A DNA stretch of 64,000 bases from Woeseiaceae bacterium (GTDB lineage: Bacteria; Pseudomonadota; Gammaproteobacteria; Steroidobacterales; Woeseiaceae): contig JAHEFD010000004.1 of the NCBI GenBank assembly GCA_024640345.1, forward strand, positions 42,371-106,370. The letters are read 5' to 3'. The notes beneath the pieces were generated by a model, which saw only the letters and a program-made list of their open reading frames with translations, had not been told where the DNA came from and searched no databases. Shown one piece after another: positions 25,729-34,530 of the stretch; within the stretch, counting starts at the first letter, position 1; each line of letters opens with the position of its first letter. Position numbers and translations under genes: made by a program.

Positions 25729-27531
25729 ATGATCAACCTAGAAGACTATCAGTGGCTGTTTCGCAAGGCGCCGATCATGGCCACCTCGATTGCTGAAGAC
25801 GGGCGCTATCTCGACGTCAACGATGCGGTGCTTGCACGGCTCGGCTACGAACGCGAAGAGATGATTGGCAGGCGACCGGCCGAATTTGTCACCCCTGAAA
25901 CCGCGGTGCGGATAGAGAAAGAGTTGCTGCCAACATTGAGACGTACCGGGCGGCTTGAGAACAAACCAGTCGCTTTCGTTACCCGGGATGGCGAGGTAGT
26001 TAATTGCCTGACGAACTCGCTGGTCGAGCATAGCTCGGACGGGTCGTTTATACGTACCGCCGCCCTGTACCGGGAAGTGACAGATGAGGGACGTGCCGAC
26101 TGGAAATATCGGCAACTTTATCGTGCAACGCCGGCGATGCTGCATACCGTTGATGCCGACGGTTGCATCATTGCAGTAACGGATCATTGGCTACAGAAAA
26201 TGGGCTACGAACGGGAAGAGGTCGTCGGGCGTTCCATCATTGATTTCTATAGTGAATCGGATCGCAAGCGCCTCGCGTCGGGCCAGCTCCAGGATCTGAT
26301 TCGCGGTGGAGAATTTACAAACGAAGGCCGGCAGATGGTTACCCGGCAAGGGGTGGTGCTCGACCTGCTGATGTCTGCGACATCCGAGCGTGACGCGACC
26401 GGGCAGGTGCACCGGATGCTGGTGGCGTCAAAGGATGTGACCGAGCGCAACAGGGTGGAGCGGGAATTGCGCTCGGCGCTGGCGGAGAACGCTCGACTGA
26501 GGGAGGAGTTGGAGCGGGAGCGTGACTACCTCCGTGAAGAAGTTAACGTCGCGATGAATTTTGGTCGGATCGTCGGCCGGAGCCCGTCCCTGAAGTACAT
26601 GCTGTCACAGGTTGAGGCAGTTGCCGATACTCCCGCGAACGTACTGGTACTGGGTGAATCCGGCGTTGGCAAAGAATTGGTAGCGCGCGCAATCCATGCT
26701 CGCAGCGGTCGGGCGAATGCACCGCTGGTCAAAGTCAACTGCGCATCAATTCCAAAGGAGCTTTTCGAAAGCGAGTTTTTCGGCCATGTGAAAGGCGCAT
26801 TTACCGGTGCGCACCGTGACAGGGTCGGTCGGTTTCAACTTGCCGATGGCGGCTCCATCTTCCTGGATGAAATAGGAGAAATACCTTACGAATTGCAGGG
26901 AAAATTGCTGCGCGTGCTTCAGGAGAGCGAATTCGAGCGAGTTGGCGATGACATTACGCGATCCGTGGATGTCAGGGTCATAGCGGCAACAAACCGGGAT
27001 CTCGAACAGCTTGTAGTGGACGGAAAGTTTCGCGAAGACCTGTTCTACCGCCTCAGTGTCTTCCCGATAGATGTACCACCGCTTCGCAAGCGTCCTGAAG
27101 ACGTGTTGCAGCTGGCGCAGCACTTTCTCGAACAAACATGCAGCGAATTCGGCCGCAAACTGCTCAAGCTGACCCGCGGCCAGGCTGACATTATCCGGGC
27201 GTATGAATGGCCCGGGAATGTCCGTGAATTGAAAAACGTGATCGAGCGTGCGGTGATTCTTTCCAAGGGAAACAACCTGCGCCTGGATCTGTCCTTGCCA
27301 CCTGATTCAGACACGAAAAAGAGCGTTGAAAATGGTCAAGCGAGAGGTGATGATCAGGTACTGACAGAAACGCAGATGCGCGCGCTGCAAAAAGCGAACA
27401 TTTCGGCCGCGCTCCGAAGGACGAACTGGCGGGTATCTGGCAAGAATGGTGCTGCAGAGTTGCTGGGCATCAAGTCGACCACACTTTCGGATCGCATCAA
27501 GACATTCGGGATTCGTAAACCTCGCCGTTAG
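25729..27531 (+). CDS. PAS-domain sigma-54-dependent transcriptional activator
   Basis: 600 residues in the order PAS (about 8-115), PAS (about 128-240), a coiled linker (about 240-275), an AAA+ sigma-54 interaction domain (about 285-510) and a Fis-type helix-turn-helix (about 555-598). The AAA+ domain shows Walker A GESGVGKE (309-316), the GAFTGA sigma-54 contact loop (356-361) and Walker B FLDEIGEI. There is no receiver domain, so the signal is sensed by the PAS modules (ligand or redox) rather than by phosphorylation. The ATG is preceded by three palindromes that are its likely operators. Confidence 0.95.
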   Translation: MINLEDYQWLFRKAPIMATSIAEDGRYLDVNDAVLARLGYEREEMIGRRPAEFVTPETAVRIEKELLPTLRRTGRLENKPVAFVTRDGEVVNCLTNSLVEHSSDGSFIRTAALYREVTDEGRADWKYRQLYRATPAMLHTVDADGCIIAVTDHWLQKMGYEREEVVGRSIIDFYSESDRKRLASGQLQDLIRGGEFTNEGRQMVTRQGVVLDLLMSATSERDATGQVHRMLVASKDVTERNRVERELRSALAENARLREELERERDYLREEVNVAMNFGRIVGRSPSLKYMLSQVEAVADTPANVLVLGESGVGKELVARAIHARSGRANAPLVKVNCASIPKELFESEFFGHVKGAFTGAHRDRVGRFQLADGGSIFLDEIGEIPYELQGKLLRVLQESEFERVGDDITRSVDVRVIAATNRDLEQLVVDGKFREDLFYRLSVFPIDVPPLRKRPEDVLQLAQHFLEQTCSEFGRKLLKLTRGQADIIRAYEWPGNVRELKNVIERAVILSKGNNLRLDLSLPPDSDTKKSVENGQARGDDQVLTETQMRALQKANISAALRRTNWRVSGKNGAAELLGIKSTTLSDRIKTFGIRKPRR

Positions 27532-27579
27532 CGGTATACGATGATTTAGCAGCATTTGAAGAAAGCGAAACAGAACACA

Positions 27580-28989
27580 ATGACCGGGCCTCGATATCTC
27601 ATTCTCTTAACGCTGGTTGCTCGGTTTGCTGTTGGTGCCGAATTGCCGTTACCGGTGCAAAGCGCATTGAATTACCGGGGAGTCCCGGACGACGCGCTCA
27701 GTATTTACGTCGAAGAAGTTGATACAGGCAATGTCGTTCTGTCATGGAACGCAGACGAGCCAAGAAATCCGGCATCAGTTGAAAAGATGGTGACAACACT
27801 GGTGGCGCTGGACACGCTTGGCCCGGCCTACCGATGGAAAACCGAGGTGCGCTTTCTCGGGCCAGTCGAAGATGGCGTGTTACATGGCGATATTTCCATT
27901 AAAGGGTACGGTGACCCCTATATGGTCACCGAGAGATTCTGGCAGCTGCTGCGCCAGGTTCGTCGTGCCGGGGTCAACGAAATAGAAGGTGATCTTCTCC
28001 TCGACGACAGTTATTTCGATATTGGAAATTACGATCCCGGAGCCTTCGATCGGGAGCCTCTGCGCGCATACAATGTTGCACCAAATGCGTTATTGACTAA
28101 CTTTAAAGTCGTCCGCTATTTCTTCGAGCCCGACACTGCAAAATCACGAGTGCTGGTTCGCCTTGAGCCGGAGCTGGATAACCTGGCGATCGTCAACCAG
28201 TTGCATATTTCCAATGGCGCATGCAGAGGATATCAGCGTGGTATTACGATAACTCCGAACGAGGATATCAGTCAGATTACGTTCAGCGGTCGATTTCCAA
28301 GTGGTTGCAACGTGTATGCGATGGACCGCACCGCGCTGGGTCACAGCGAATTCACATACGGCCTGTTCAAGTCGCTTTGGCAGGAGTCGGGTGGAAAATT
28401 CAACGGAGAATGGAGAAAGACTGTTGTCGATGAACTGGTCGAGCCAGCGCTGGTTTTCGAGTCATTGCCACTCGCAGATGTGATTGCGAAGGTAAACAAG
28501 CACAGTAACAACGTCATGGCCAGGCAATTGCTTTACACGCTCGGCGCAGAAAAACTTGGACCCGTCGGCACGGAAGTGAAAGGCAGGCAGGTTGTTAACC
28601 AGTGGCTCGGAGAACGCGGTATTAATGCCAATGAGCTCACTATCGCGAATGGTGCCGGATTATCACGTAGCTCGCGTATAACCGCGAAAAATCTTGGCAA
28701 GATGCTGCGTTACGCATACGAAAGTCCTTTCATGCCCGAATACCTTTCATCCCTTTCTCTGTCAGGTCTGGACGGTACGTTGTCGCGACGTTTTCGCGAC
28801 AGTGCTCTCAGGGGCCAGGCACATATGAAGACCGGATCGCTGGACGATGTAAGTGCCGTCGCTGGATACTTTCAGGCGAAGTCGGGCAAACGATACATCG
28901 TGGTTACGCTGCTTAATCACACGGATATCCACCGCGGACCCGGTGAAGAAGTTCAGGAGATGTTGCTCCGGTGGCTTTACGATAAATAG
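27580..28989 (+). CDS. dacB: D-alanyl-D-alanine carboxypeptidase/endopeptidase (PBP4 type)
   Basis: A class C low-molecular-weight penicillin-binding protein of 469 residues that trims and opens peptidoglycan cross-links in the periplasm. Motifs are SxxK at PASVEKMV (Ser66-Lys69), SxN in KHSNNVMARQ and KTG in HMKTGSLDDVSAVAGY. The signal peptide covers about residues 1-20. The frame can be extended to a TTG at 27556, which adds a lysine-rich MKKAKQNT and is a genuine alternative; neither start has a good Shine-Dalgarno. It is 48 bases downstream of the regulator gene. Confidence 0.94.
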   Translation: MTGPRYLILLTLVARFAVGAELPLPVQSALNYRGVPDDALSIYVEEVDTGNVVLSWNADEPRNPASVEKMVTTLVALDTLGPAYRWKTEVRFLGPVEDGVLHGDISIKGYGDPYMVTERFWQLLRQVRRAGVNEIEGDLLLDDSYFDIGNYDPGAFDREPLRAYNVAPNALLTNFKVVRYFFEPDTAKSRVLVRLEPELDNLAIVNQLHISNGACRGYQRGITITPNEDISQITFSGRFPSGCNVYAMDRTALGHSEFTYGLFKSLWQESGGKFNGEWRKTVVDELVEPALVFESLPLADVIAKVNKHSNNVMARQLLYTLGAEKLGPVGTEVKGRQVVNQWLGERGINANELTIANGAGLSRSSRITAKNLGKMLRYAYESPFMPEYLSSLSLSGLDGTLSRRFRDSALRGQAHMKTGSLDDVSAVAGYFQAKSGKRYIVVTLLNHTDIHRGPGEEVQEMLLRWLYDK

Positions 28990-29113
28990 AAGCCGGGCCG
29001 TCGGTAAACAGAGACAGCATTTACGCTCTAGATCGTTGATATCTGTAGTAAACTCCGCCCAGCCTGTTGTCGCTCATGATGTTTTGGTAACAGGCAATCC
29101 TGGAGGAGCGATA

Positions 29114-29701
29114 ATGCGAAATGCATTCCTGTTAATTTTTCTTTTGCCATTGGCTGCTTTGGCTGAAACGGCATATATCACGGATAACCTTCGTCTCGGG
29201 CTGCACCAGGCCGCGGATACGAGCGATCGGGCATTTCGAACGCTGGAAAGTGGCCAGGAGCTGGAGATTCTTTCAAGAGACCGGAATTATGCCAACGTTC
29301 GGCTGCCTGACGGTGTGGAAGGCTATGTTAAGGCGGCCTACCTTGTTTTCGACAAGCCGGCAAAGCTTATTGTGGCGGAAACTCAAGCCAGCGTCGAAAG
29401 CCTGCAAAAGGAACTGACGGAAACGAAAGCTGCGTTTGAGGCCCCGGCAGCGACCATCGAGTCTTTGCAGCAGCAACTCGAAAGACGCAAGACAGCGGAT
29501 GAGGCAAATGCTTCCGAAATTGCAGCGCTGACCTCAGAACTCAGCGACTATCGCGGACGCCAGGATCAGTACAAATACAGTCTGCCGGTCAAATGGGTCG
29601 GTGGGGCCATGTTCGTCTGCCTGCTTGCCGGATTCCTGATTGGCATCTGGTGGGTCGATAGCCGAATCCGCCGCCGTCATGGTGGTATCCGAGTCTATTA
29701 G
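29114..29701 (+). CDS. SH3-domain protein with coiled coil and C-terminal anchor (TIGR04211 type)
   Basis: 195 residues. There is a Sec signal (about 1-18), a bacterial SH3 domain (about 20-85; YITDNLRLGLHQAADTSDRAFRTLESGQ...VRLPDGVEGYV), then a coiled coil with Glu/Gln heptads (about 95-150). A C-terminal transmembrane helix (about 163-183) ends in a basic cytoplasmic tail. Proteins of this design sit in the inner membrane facing the periplasm. The start ATG has GGAGGAG upstream, a near-ideal ribosome-binding site. Confidence 0.88.
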   Translation: MRNAFLLIFLLPLAALAETAYITDNLRLGLHQAADTSDRAFRTLESGQELEILSRDRNYANVRLPDGVEGYVKAAYLVFDKPAKLIVAETQASVESLQKELTETKAAFEAPAATIESLQQQLERRKTADEANASEIAALTSELSDYRGRQDQYKYSLPVKWVGGAMFVCLLAGFLIGIWWVDSRIRRRHGGIRVY

Positions 29702-29720
29702 GGACTCGCGAATACGGCAG

Positions 29721-30731
29721 TCAGGCTGCGGCCGACAATTTGCTGTTGAAGCCGTTCTTTACCGGAAGCGCGATGCTCTGAACAAGCTGGTTGACCTCGC
29801 TCTGGTCACTCGCGCGTGCCACTCCCTCGATCAGGTTGCTATCAAGATGGGGCGCGAACAAGCGCAGAAAGTCTGTCATGTAGCAGCGCAACCTCGTGTT
29901 TCTGCGAATGCCGATCCAGGTTGTGCTGCGCTGGAAAAGTCCATTTGCAGGAATTGCAGTAAGGTGGCTTCGGTCGCTCGATTCGTATGCGATGCCGGCG
30001 ACAACGCCGATGCCGGCACCGGTTCTGACATAGGTCTTGATGATCTCCGAATCCCTCGCGGTAAATACGACGTTTGCGGCCAAACCCTGATCGGCGAAAG
30101 ACTTCTGTAACGTCAATTCATCCTCGAAGCTGAACACGTAACTTACGAGTGGAAAGTCGACGAGATCCTGAAGCGTGAGTTCGCGGTCAATTTTTGTCAG
30201 TTGATGGCCGTTTGGTACGAGTATCACCTTGTCCCACTGATAGCTGGGTACGCACAGCAGGTTCCGGAATCGACACTCGGTGCCGCTGGCAATCGCAAAG
30301 TCGATTTCACTATTGCTCATCATGGCGGCGACCTGTTCCGAGGTGCCCTGGTGCAGGTTTAGTCGAACTCTTGGATATTGATGTCGCAATTCGCGAAGAA
30401 TATCGGGAAGGACATACCTGGCCTGTGTGTTGGTTGCAGCAATGGTCAGCGTACCTTCTTCTTCTCTGTAAAAATGCTGGGCAAGTGAGCGTATGTGGTC
30501 AACCTCACCCATGACGGCGCGCGCGTGTTTGATAACCTGCTCGCCGGCCCGAGTAATGCAGTGAAGGCTTTTGCCCTTTCGTGCAAATAGCTCCATCCCC
30601 AGTTCTTCTTCAAGAAGTTTGAGTTGTTTGCTGACACCTGGTTGGGACGTGTACAGGCGCTCCGCCGCGGCTGTAATGTTCAGGCCATTATCGACGATTG
30701 CTAACAGGTATTTTAGTTGTTGTAGTTTCAT
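29721..30731 (-). CDS. cysB: LysR-family transcriptional regulator, CysB-like
   Basis: 336 residues with an N-terminal winged helix-turn-helix (LQQLKYLLAIVDNGLNITAAAERLYTSQPGVSKQL) and a periplasmic-binding-like effector domain. The tail carries CysB-style residues (ARYVLPDILREL, TWIGIRRNTRLRCYMTDFL). CysB controls sulfur assimilation with N-acetylserine as inducer. It is divergent from the cysteine synthase gene across a 330-base region, which supports the assignment. Confidence 0.93.
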   Translation of the reverse strand: MKLQQLKYLLAIVDNGLNITAAAERLYTSQPGVSKQLKLLEEELGMELFARKGKSLHCITRAGEQVIKHARAVMGEVDHIRSLAQHFYREEEGTLTIAATNTQARYVLPDILRELRHQYPRVRLNLHQGTSEQVAAMMSNSEIDFAIASGTECRFRNLLCVPSYQWDKVILVPNGHQLTKIDRELTLQDLVDFPLVSYVFSFEDELTLQKSFADQGLAANVVFTARDSEIIKTYVRTGAGIGVVAGIAYESSDRSHLTAIPANGLFQRSTTWIGIRRNTRLRCYMTDFLRLFAPHLDSNLIEGVARASDQSEVNQLVQSIALPVKNGFNSKLSAAA

Positions 30732-31063
30732 GTGGCCGTTACGTCAGGTTGCCGGCTTTTATCGTAGACCGCGGCAATTGGGGTTCGTTTCACAAAACTT
30801 CAAAAAAACTTCTACAGAGCAACTGTATTGACCGCTTATAGTCCGAAGTGCTGTACCTGGTTACGCTATATAGCGACAAGTAATAACTTCGGATACCGGT
30901 TCATGCTGCTTTATCCCGCTATAATTGACACGACAGACCAGATACTGACAATGAACGCCCTATAATTTTATGCGCCTGAGGCGAAATTGGTTGCCTAAAT
31001 AATGTTTTGGAATAACGATGAGGCGATCGGTCTGAGCCACGATTGTGATGACGAGGAAAAACT
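30732..31063. promoter_or_regulatory. Divergent cysB/cysK control region
   Basis: This 332-base stretch between cysB and cysK holds no gene. It includes a perfect 12-bp palindrome CGCTATATAGCG (30864-30875) and a TATAAT at 30961-30966 with only a poor -35 element upstream, as expected for an activator-dependent promoter. A TTGACA at 30925 is not suitably spaced from a -10. A good ribosome-binding site (GAGGAAAA) precedes the cysK ATG. CysB sites are not distinctive enough to place by eye. Confidence 0.4.
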
Positions 31064-32023
31064 ATGATCTACAACAACATTATCGAGACGATCGGCAATA
31101 CCCCGGTCGTTCGTCTTAACCGCATCGCTCCTGCCGGAGTGGAAATGTATGTCAAGGTGGAATCCTTTAATCCACTGGCCTCGGTGAAAGACAGGCTGGC
31201 CGACGGAATTATCAGCGATGCCGAGGAAAAGGGCCTGCTAAAACCTGGCCAGACCGTGGTTGAGGCAACTTCCGGCAATACAGGTATAGCGCTGGCCATG
31301 GTCTGTGCCGCGAAGGGTTACGGATTCGTGGCAGTGATGGCGGAGTCATTTTCCGTGGAGCGACGGAGAATAATGAAGGCGCTCGGTGCAAAGGTGATTC
31401 TTACGCCGGCGGCAGAGCGGGCCACCGGGATGGTCAGGAAAGCCGAAGAGCTGGCGGAAAAGTACGGATGGTTCCTCGCCCGGCAATTTGAAAACCCCGC
31501 AAACCCCGAATATCACAGGAAAACGACCGGCCCCGAAATACTCAGGGATTTTGACGGCAGGCGCCTGGATTACTGGGTGTCGGGGTACGGGACCGGCGGC
31601 ACGATGACCGGGGCCGGCGAAGTGATAAAGGCGGCAAGGCCCGACGTCAGGATCGTTGCGACCGAGCCTGCAGGTGCATCGTTACTGGCGGGAGACAGCT
31701 GGAACCCGCACAAAATCCAGGGGTGGACTCCGGATTTCATTCCTGCGGTCCTCAACCGGGACGTCTATGACGAGTTGGTCCCGGTGACGGACGATCGCTC
31801 GATCGAAGTCGCTAAAATGCTGGCATCCAGGGAAGGGATTTTCGTTGGAATTTCATCCGGAGCTACGCTTGCTGCAGGGCTGGCGATCGCCGATAAGGCG
31901 GAATCCGGCAGCGTCATTCTCTGCATGCTCCCCGACACCGGCGAACGCTATCTCAGTACGCCGCTGTTTGCGGACATCGGGGAAGAGTCTGATGACGAAT
32001 GGCTGGAGTCGCAGGGAAGCTAG
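31064..32023 (+). CDS. cysK: Cysteine synthase A (O-acetylserine sulfhydrylase)
   Basis: 319-residue PLP enzyme making cysteine from O-acetylserine and sulfide. Motifs are the PLP-lysine segment NPLASVKDRLA (near residue 42), TSGNTGIALA for substrate binding (near residue 69), GTGGTMTGAGE for phosphate binding (near residue 180) and the HKIQGWTPDFIPAVL segment typical of CysK rather than CysM. It is divergent from the CysB-like regulator, its expected activator. Confidence 0.95.
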   Translation: MIYNNIIETIGNTPVVRLNRIAPAGVEMYVKVESFNPLASVKDRLADGIISDAEEKGLLKPGQTVVEATSGNTGIALAMVCAAKGYGFVAVMAESFSVERRRIMKALGAKVILTPAAERATGMVRKAEELAEKYGWFLARQFENPANPEYHRKTTGPEILRDFDGRRLDYWVSGYGTGGTMTGAGEVIKAARPDVRIVATEPAGASLLAGDSWNPHKIQGWTPDFIPAVLNRDVYDELVPVTDDRSIEVAKMLASREGIFVGISSGATLAAGLAIADKAESGSVILCMLPDTGERYLSTPLFADIGEESDDEWLESQGS

Positions 32024-32205
32024 GTTCCCCGCAGTTGGTGCACCCCTGCTGGGGTATCCACAGGTGTGAGAATTTTTCCAAATAGCTGATTCAAAAGCAG
32101 AAAATAGAAAATATTTAGCACATGGTTGAGACTTAAGTCACAGCGATTTCAGGAGCTCCGTGGCATTGTGCCCGTATCGCGTAAGGCTGTTGATAACGGC
32201 CAGCT

Positions 32206-34437
32206 ATGGAGTTTCGATCGGCGATGGCGGCTGATTTACACAACCTGACGACACGAAAAAATATCGGCGCGGCCAAAGGCCTGCTGCAGTCGCTCGTACC
32301 ACGTGCCCAGTGTTTCTGTTTTTACGGACTCGACAAGAGCTGCGTGTGGAGCAGCGATGGCGCGGACGACTACGAAATTGACAACTTCATCGCGGATCTT
32401 CCCGAGGACATATTGTCCGGCGCTGACGCGGAATCCAGTCACCTTCGTCGAACGCTGACATCGGGCAGGACACTTCTGCTGCTAAACGTGCATGCGGGGA
32501 ATAACGTCAGTCTTGGCGTACTGGTTTCTGTTTTCTCGAAAAACGCCGGAAAGTCGTCCTGGTTCAACCCGAGCCTGCTGAATAATATTCTTCAGCCTGC
32601 CGTGCAGGTCATTGGCGAGACCCTTCGCCTGAATCACGAGATGACGCTGACAGCCGAGCGTGCCACGGAGGCAGAGAACGAGCTCCAGCTCATATACCAG
32701 GTCGATGAAAAAATCCACGGCACGTCGAGAAGTCACGCCGGACTGGCGCAGCTGATCGGTCAAAGTGGCCGGTTCCTCAGCATTGCCTACAGCGTACTGT
32801 TGCTGCCATCGAAGCGGATTCGAATCAGCGCGACACATTCAACATGGAAGGGCGTCAACCGGAAGGCGGTGGACAAATACCTGCTCGAGACATTGTTCAA
32901 CAAGCTTGACGGTCAGCGTGCACCGGTCATTTTTGAGATACCCGCCATTGATGGCTCGGATAACCCCGCCGAGCAGGGCTATCAGGCTATGCTTTGCCCG
33001 ATTCTCGATAGTGCCGGCAATGTCGAGGGCGTTTTGGCGCAATTGGGACGGGTGAACGGCAGACCGTTCGAACAGTCTCAAATCAGGTTTATGGCACACA
33101 TTGTGCGCAAGGTTGAATACGTCATTCAGCAGTCATTCGATGCGATGACAGGGCTCATGAATCGCGCAGGTTTCGAGGCGCAGTTGCACGAGTCAATGAA
33201 GGGTCTCGACGGTGCCGACGATGCGCACCAACTGATTTATTTCGATCTGGATAACCTGCAGTTGGTCAATGATTCTTTCGATCGCGCAGCGGGCGATCAA
33301 GTGATCATGCGTTTCGCACAGCTTATCGAGGAACATTTGCCGAAAAATGCAGTTGCAACCCGGCTTACAGGTGATGATTTCGTCATTCTCCTGACCCATA
33401 GCACCGTTGAACAGGCAATGGAACTGACGGAAAAGATTCGAAAGGGAAGCAAGGTATTGCGATATTTGCAGGGTAATAAATCGTTGCAGGTAACGCTTAG
33501 TATCGGAATCTCGGCACTCAGTACGAGCATCACTGGAGGTGATGCGCTTACTGCAGCAAGGATTGCCTGCGACTCAGCAAAAGATCACGGGCGTGACCGG
33601 GTTGAAGTATACGATCAGGCCAATCAAAGCATCATCCAGCGTTACGATGACATGTATCTTGTTGCAGAAATTCAAAAGACACTGGATAAGGACGGGTTCA
33701 AACTACTTGCCCAGCCGATCGTTTCACTGCTTAAAGAACAGGCAGGAAAACGTTTTGAAATCTTGTTGCGAATGAAGGACAACAAGGGCAATCGTGTTTC
33801 ATCAAACGCTTTTTTTTCTGCTGCCGAGCGATATCAGCTTATGCCGCAGATTGACCGTTGGGTAATTTCAAATACGCTGGCACGGCTTTCGGAGCACAAG
33901 GAATTCCTTAGGCAGACCGGTGCAATATTTGCGATCAACCTGTCCGGTCAGTCGCTCGGTGACGACGACATTCTGAATTTCGTTGAAGATGAGATCGAGA
34001 GTAGCGGCGTTCCGCCTGAATCCCTTTGTTTCGAGTTAACCGAGTCCGCTGCTGTTTCAAGCAGAAACAAGGCCCAGTCCTTTATCAACGCGTTAAGAAA
34101 GAGAGGCTGCAGGTTCTCCCTCGATGACTTCGGCGCCGGTCTTAGTTCTTTTGCATACTTGAAAAGCTTCAATGTTGATACATTAAAGATTGATGGCAGC
34201 TTTATTCGGGATATAACCGGTAATCGTATTTCAGAATCGATGGTTGCTGCTATCACCCAGGTCGCTAAAGTCATGGAACTCGAGACAGTCGCGGAGTATG
34301 TCGAAAGCCTGGAAACCAAGAGCCTCGTGCAAAAACTTGGAGTCGATTATGCGCAGGGGCACGCCGTAGGCAAACCGACACCATTTGAGGATGTGTTGGA
34401 TGATCTCTCCGGAAAGTGGAAGACATCACACGGCTGA
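32206..34437 (+). CDS. GGDEF-EAL cyclic-di-GMP protein with degenerate cyclase site
   Basis: 743 residues: an N-terminal sensory region with no clear motif (about 1-140), a coiled coil (about 140-165), a GAF-like middle part (about 165-300), GGDEF (about 305-465) and EAL (about 480-735). The cyclase signature reads TGDDF, so cyclase activity is doubtful. The EAL domain starts with EIL instead of EAL but keeps NLSG, ELTES, DDFGAG, KIDGSF, AEYVE and QGH, the metal-binding and catalytic set. The likely role is c-di-GMP hydrolysis. Signal and targets are unknown. Confidence 0.9.
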   Translation: MEFRSAMAADLHNLTTRKNIGAAKGLLQSLVPRAQCFCFYGLDKSCVWSSDGADDYEIDNFIADLPEDILSGADAESSHLRRTLTSGRTLLLLNVHAGNNVSLGVLVSVFSKNAGKSSWFNPSLLNNILQPAVQVIGETLRLNHEMTLTAERATEAENELQLIYQVDEKIHGTSRSHAGLAQLIGQSGRFLSIAYSVLLLPSKRIRISATHSTWKGVNRKAVDKYLLETLFNKLDGQRAPVIFEIPAIDGSDNPAEQGYQAMLCPILDSAGNVEGVLAQLGRVNGRPFEQSQIRFMAHIVRKVEYVIQQSFDAMTGLMNRAGFEAQLHESMKGLDGADDAHQLIYFDLDNLQLVNDSFDRAAGDQVIMRFAQLIEEHLPKNAVATRLTGDDFVILLTHSTVEQAMELTEKIRKGSKVLRYLQGNKSLQVTLSIGISALSTSITGGDALTAARIACDSAKDHGRDRVEVYDQANQSIIQRYDDMYLVAEIQKTLDKDGFKLLAQPIVSLLKEQAGKRFEILLRMKDNKGNRVSSNAFFSAAERYQLMPQIDRWVISNTLARLSEHKEFLRQTGAIFAINLSGQSLGDDDILNFVEDEIESSGVPPESLCFELTESAAVSSRNKAQSFINALRKRGCRFSLDDFGAGLSSFAYLKSFNVDTLKIDGSFIRDITGNRISESMVAAITQVAKVMELETVAEYVESLETKSLVQKLGVDYAQGHAVGKPTPFEDVLDDLSGKWKTSHG

Positions 34438-34530
34438 ATTATCCGGTCGGTTCCATCAAGGATTCTGTAATCCATTTATGCGTACGTTCAGTGCAAGGCT
34501 TTCGAGCAATAATTGAGTAGACTTGCCGTG

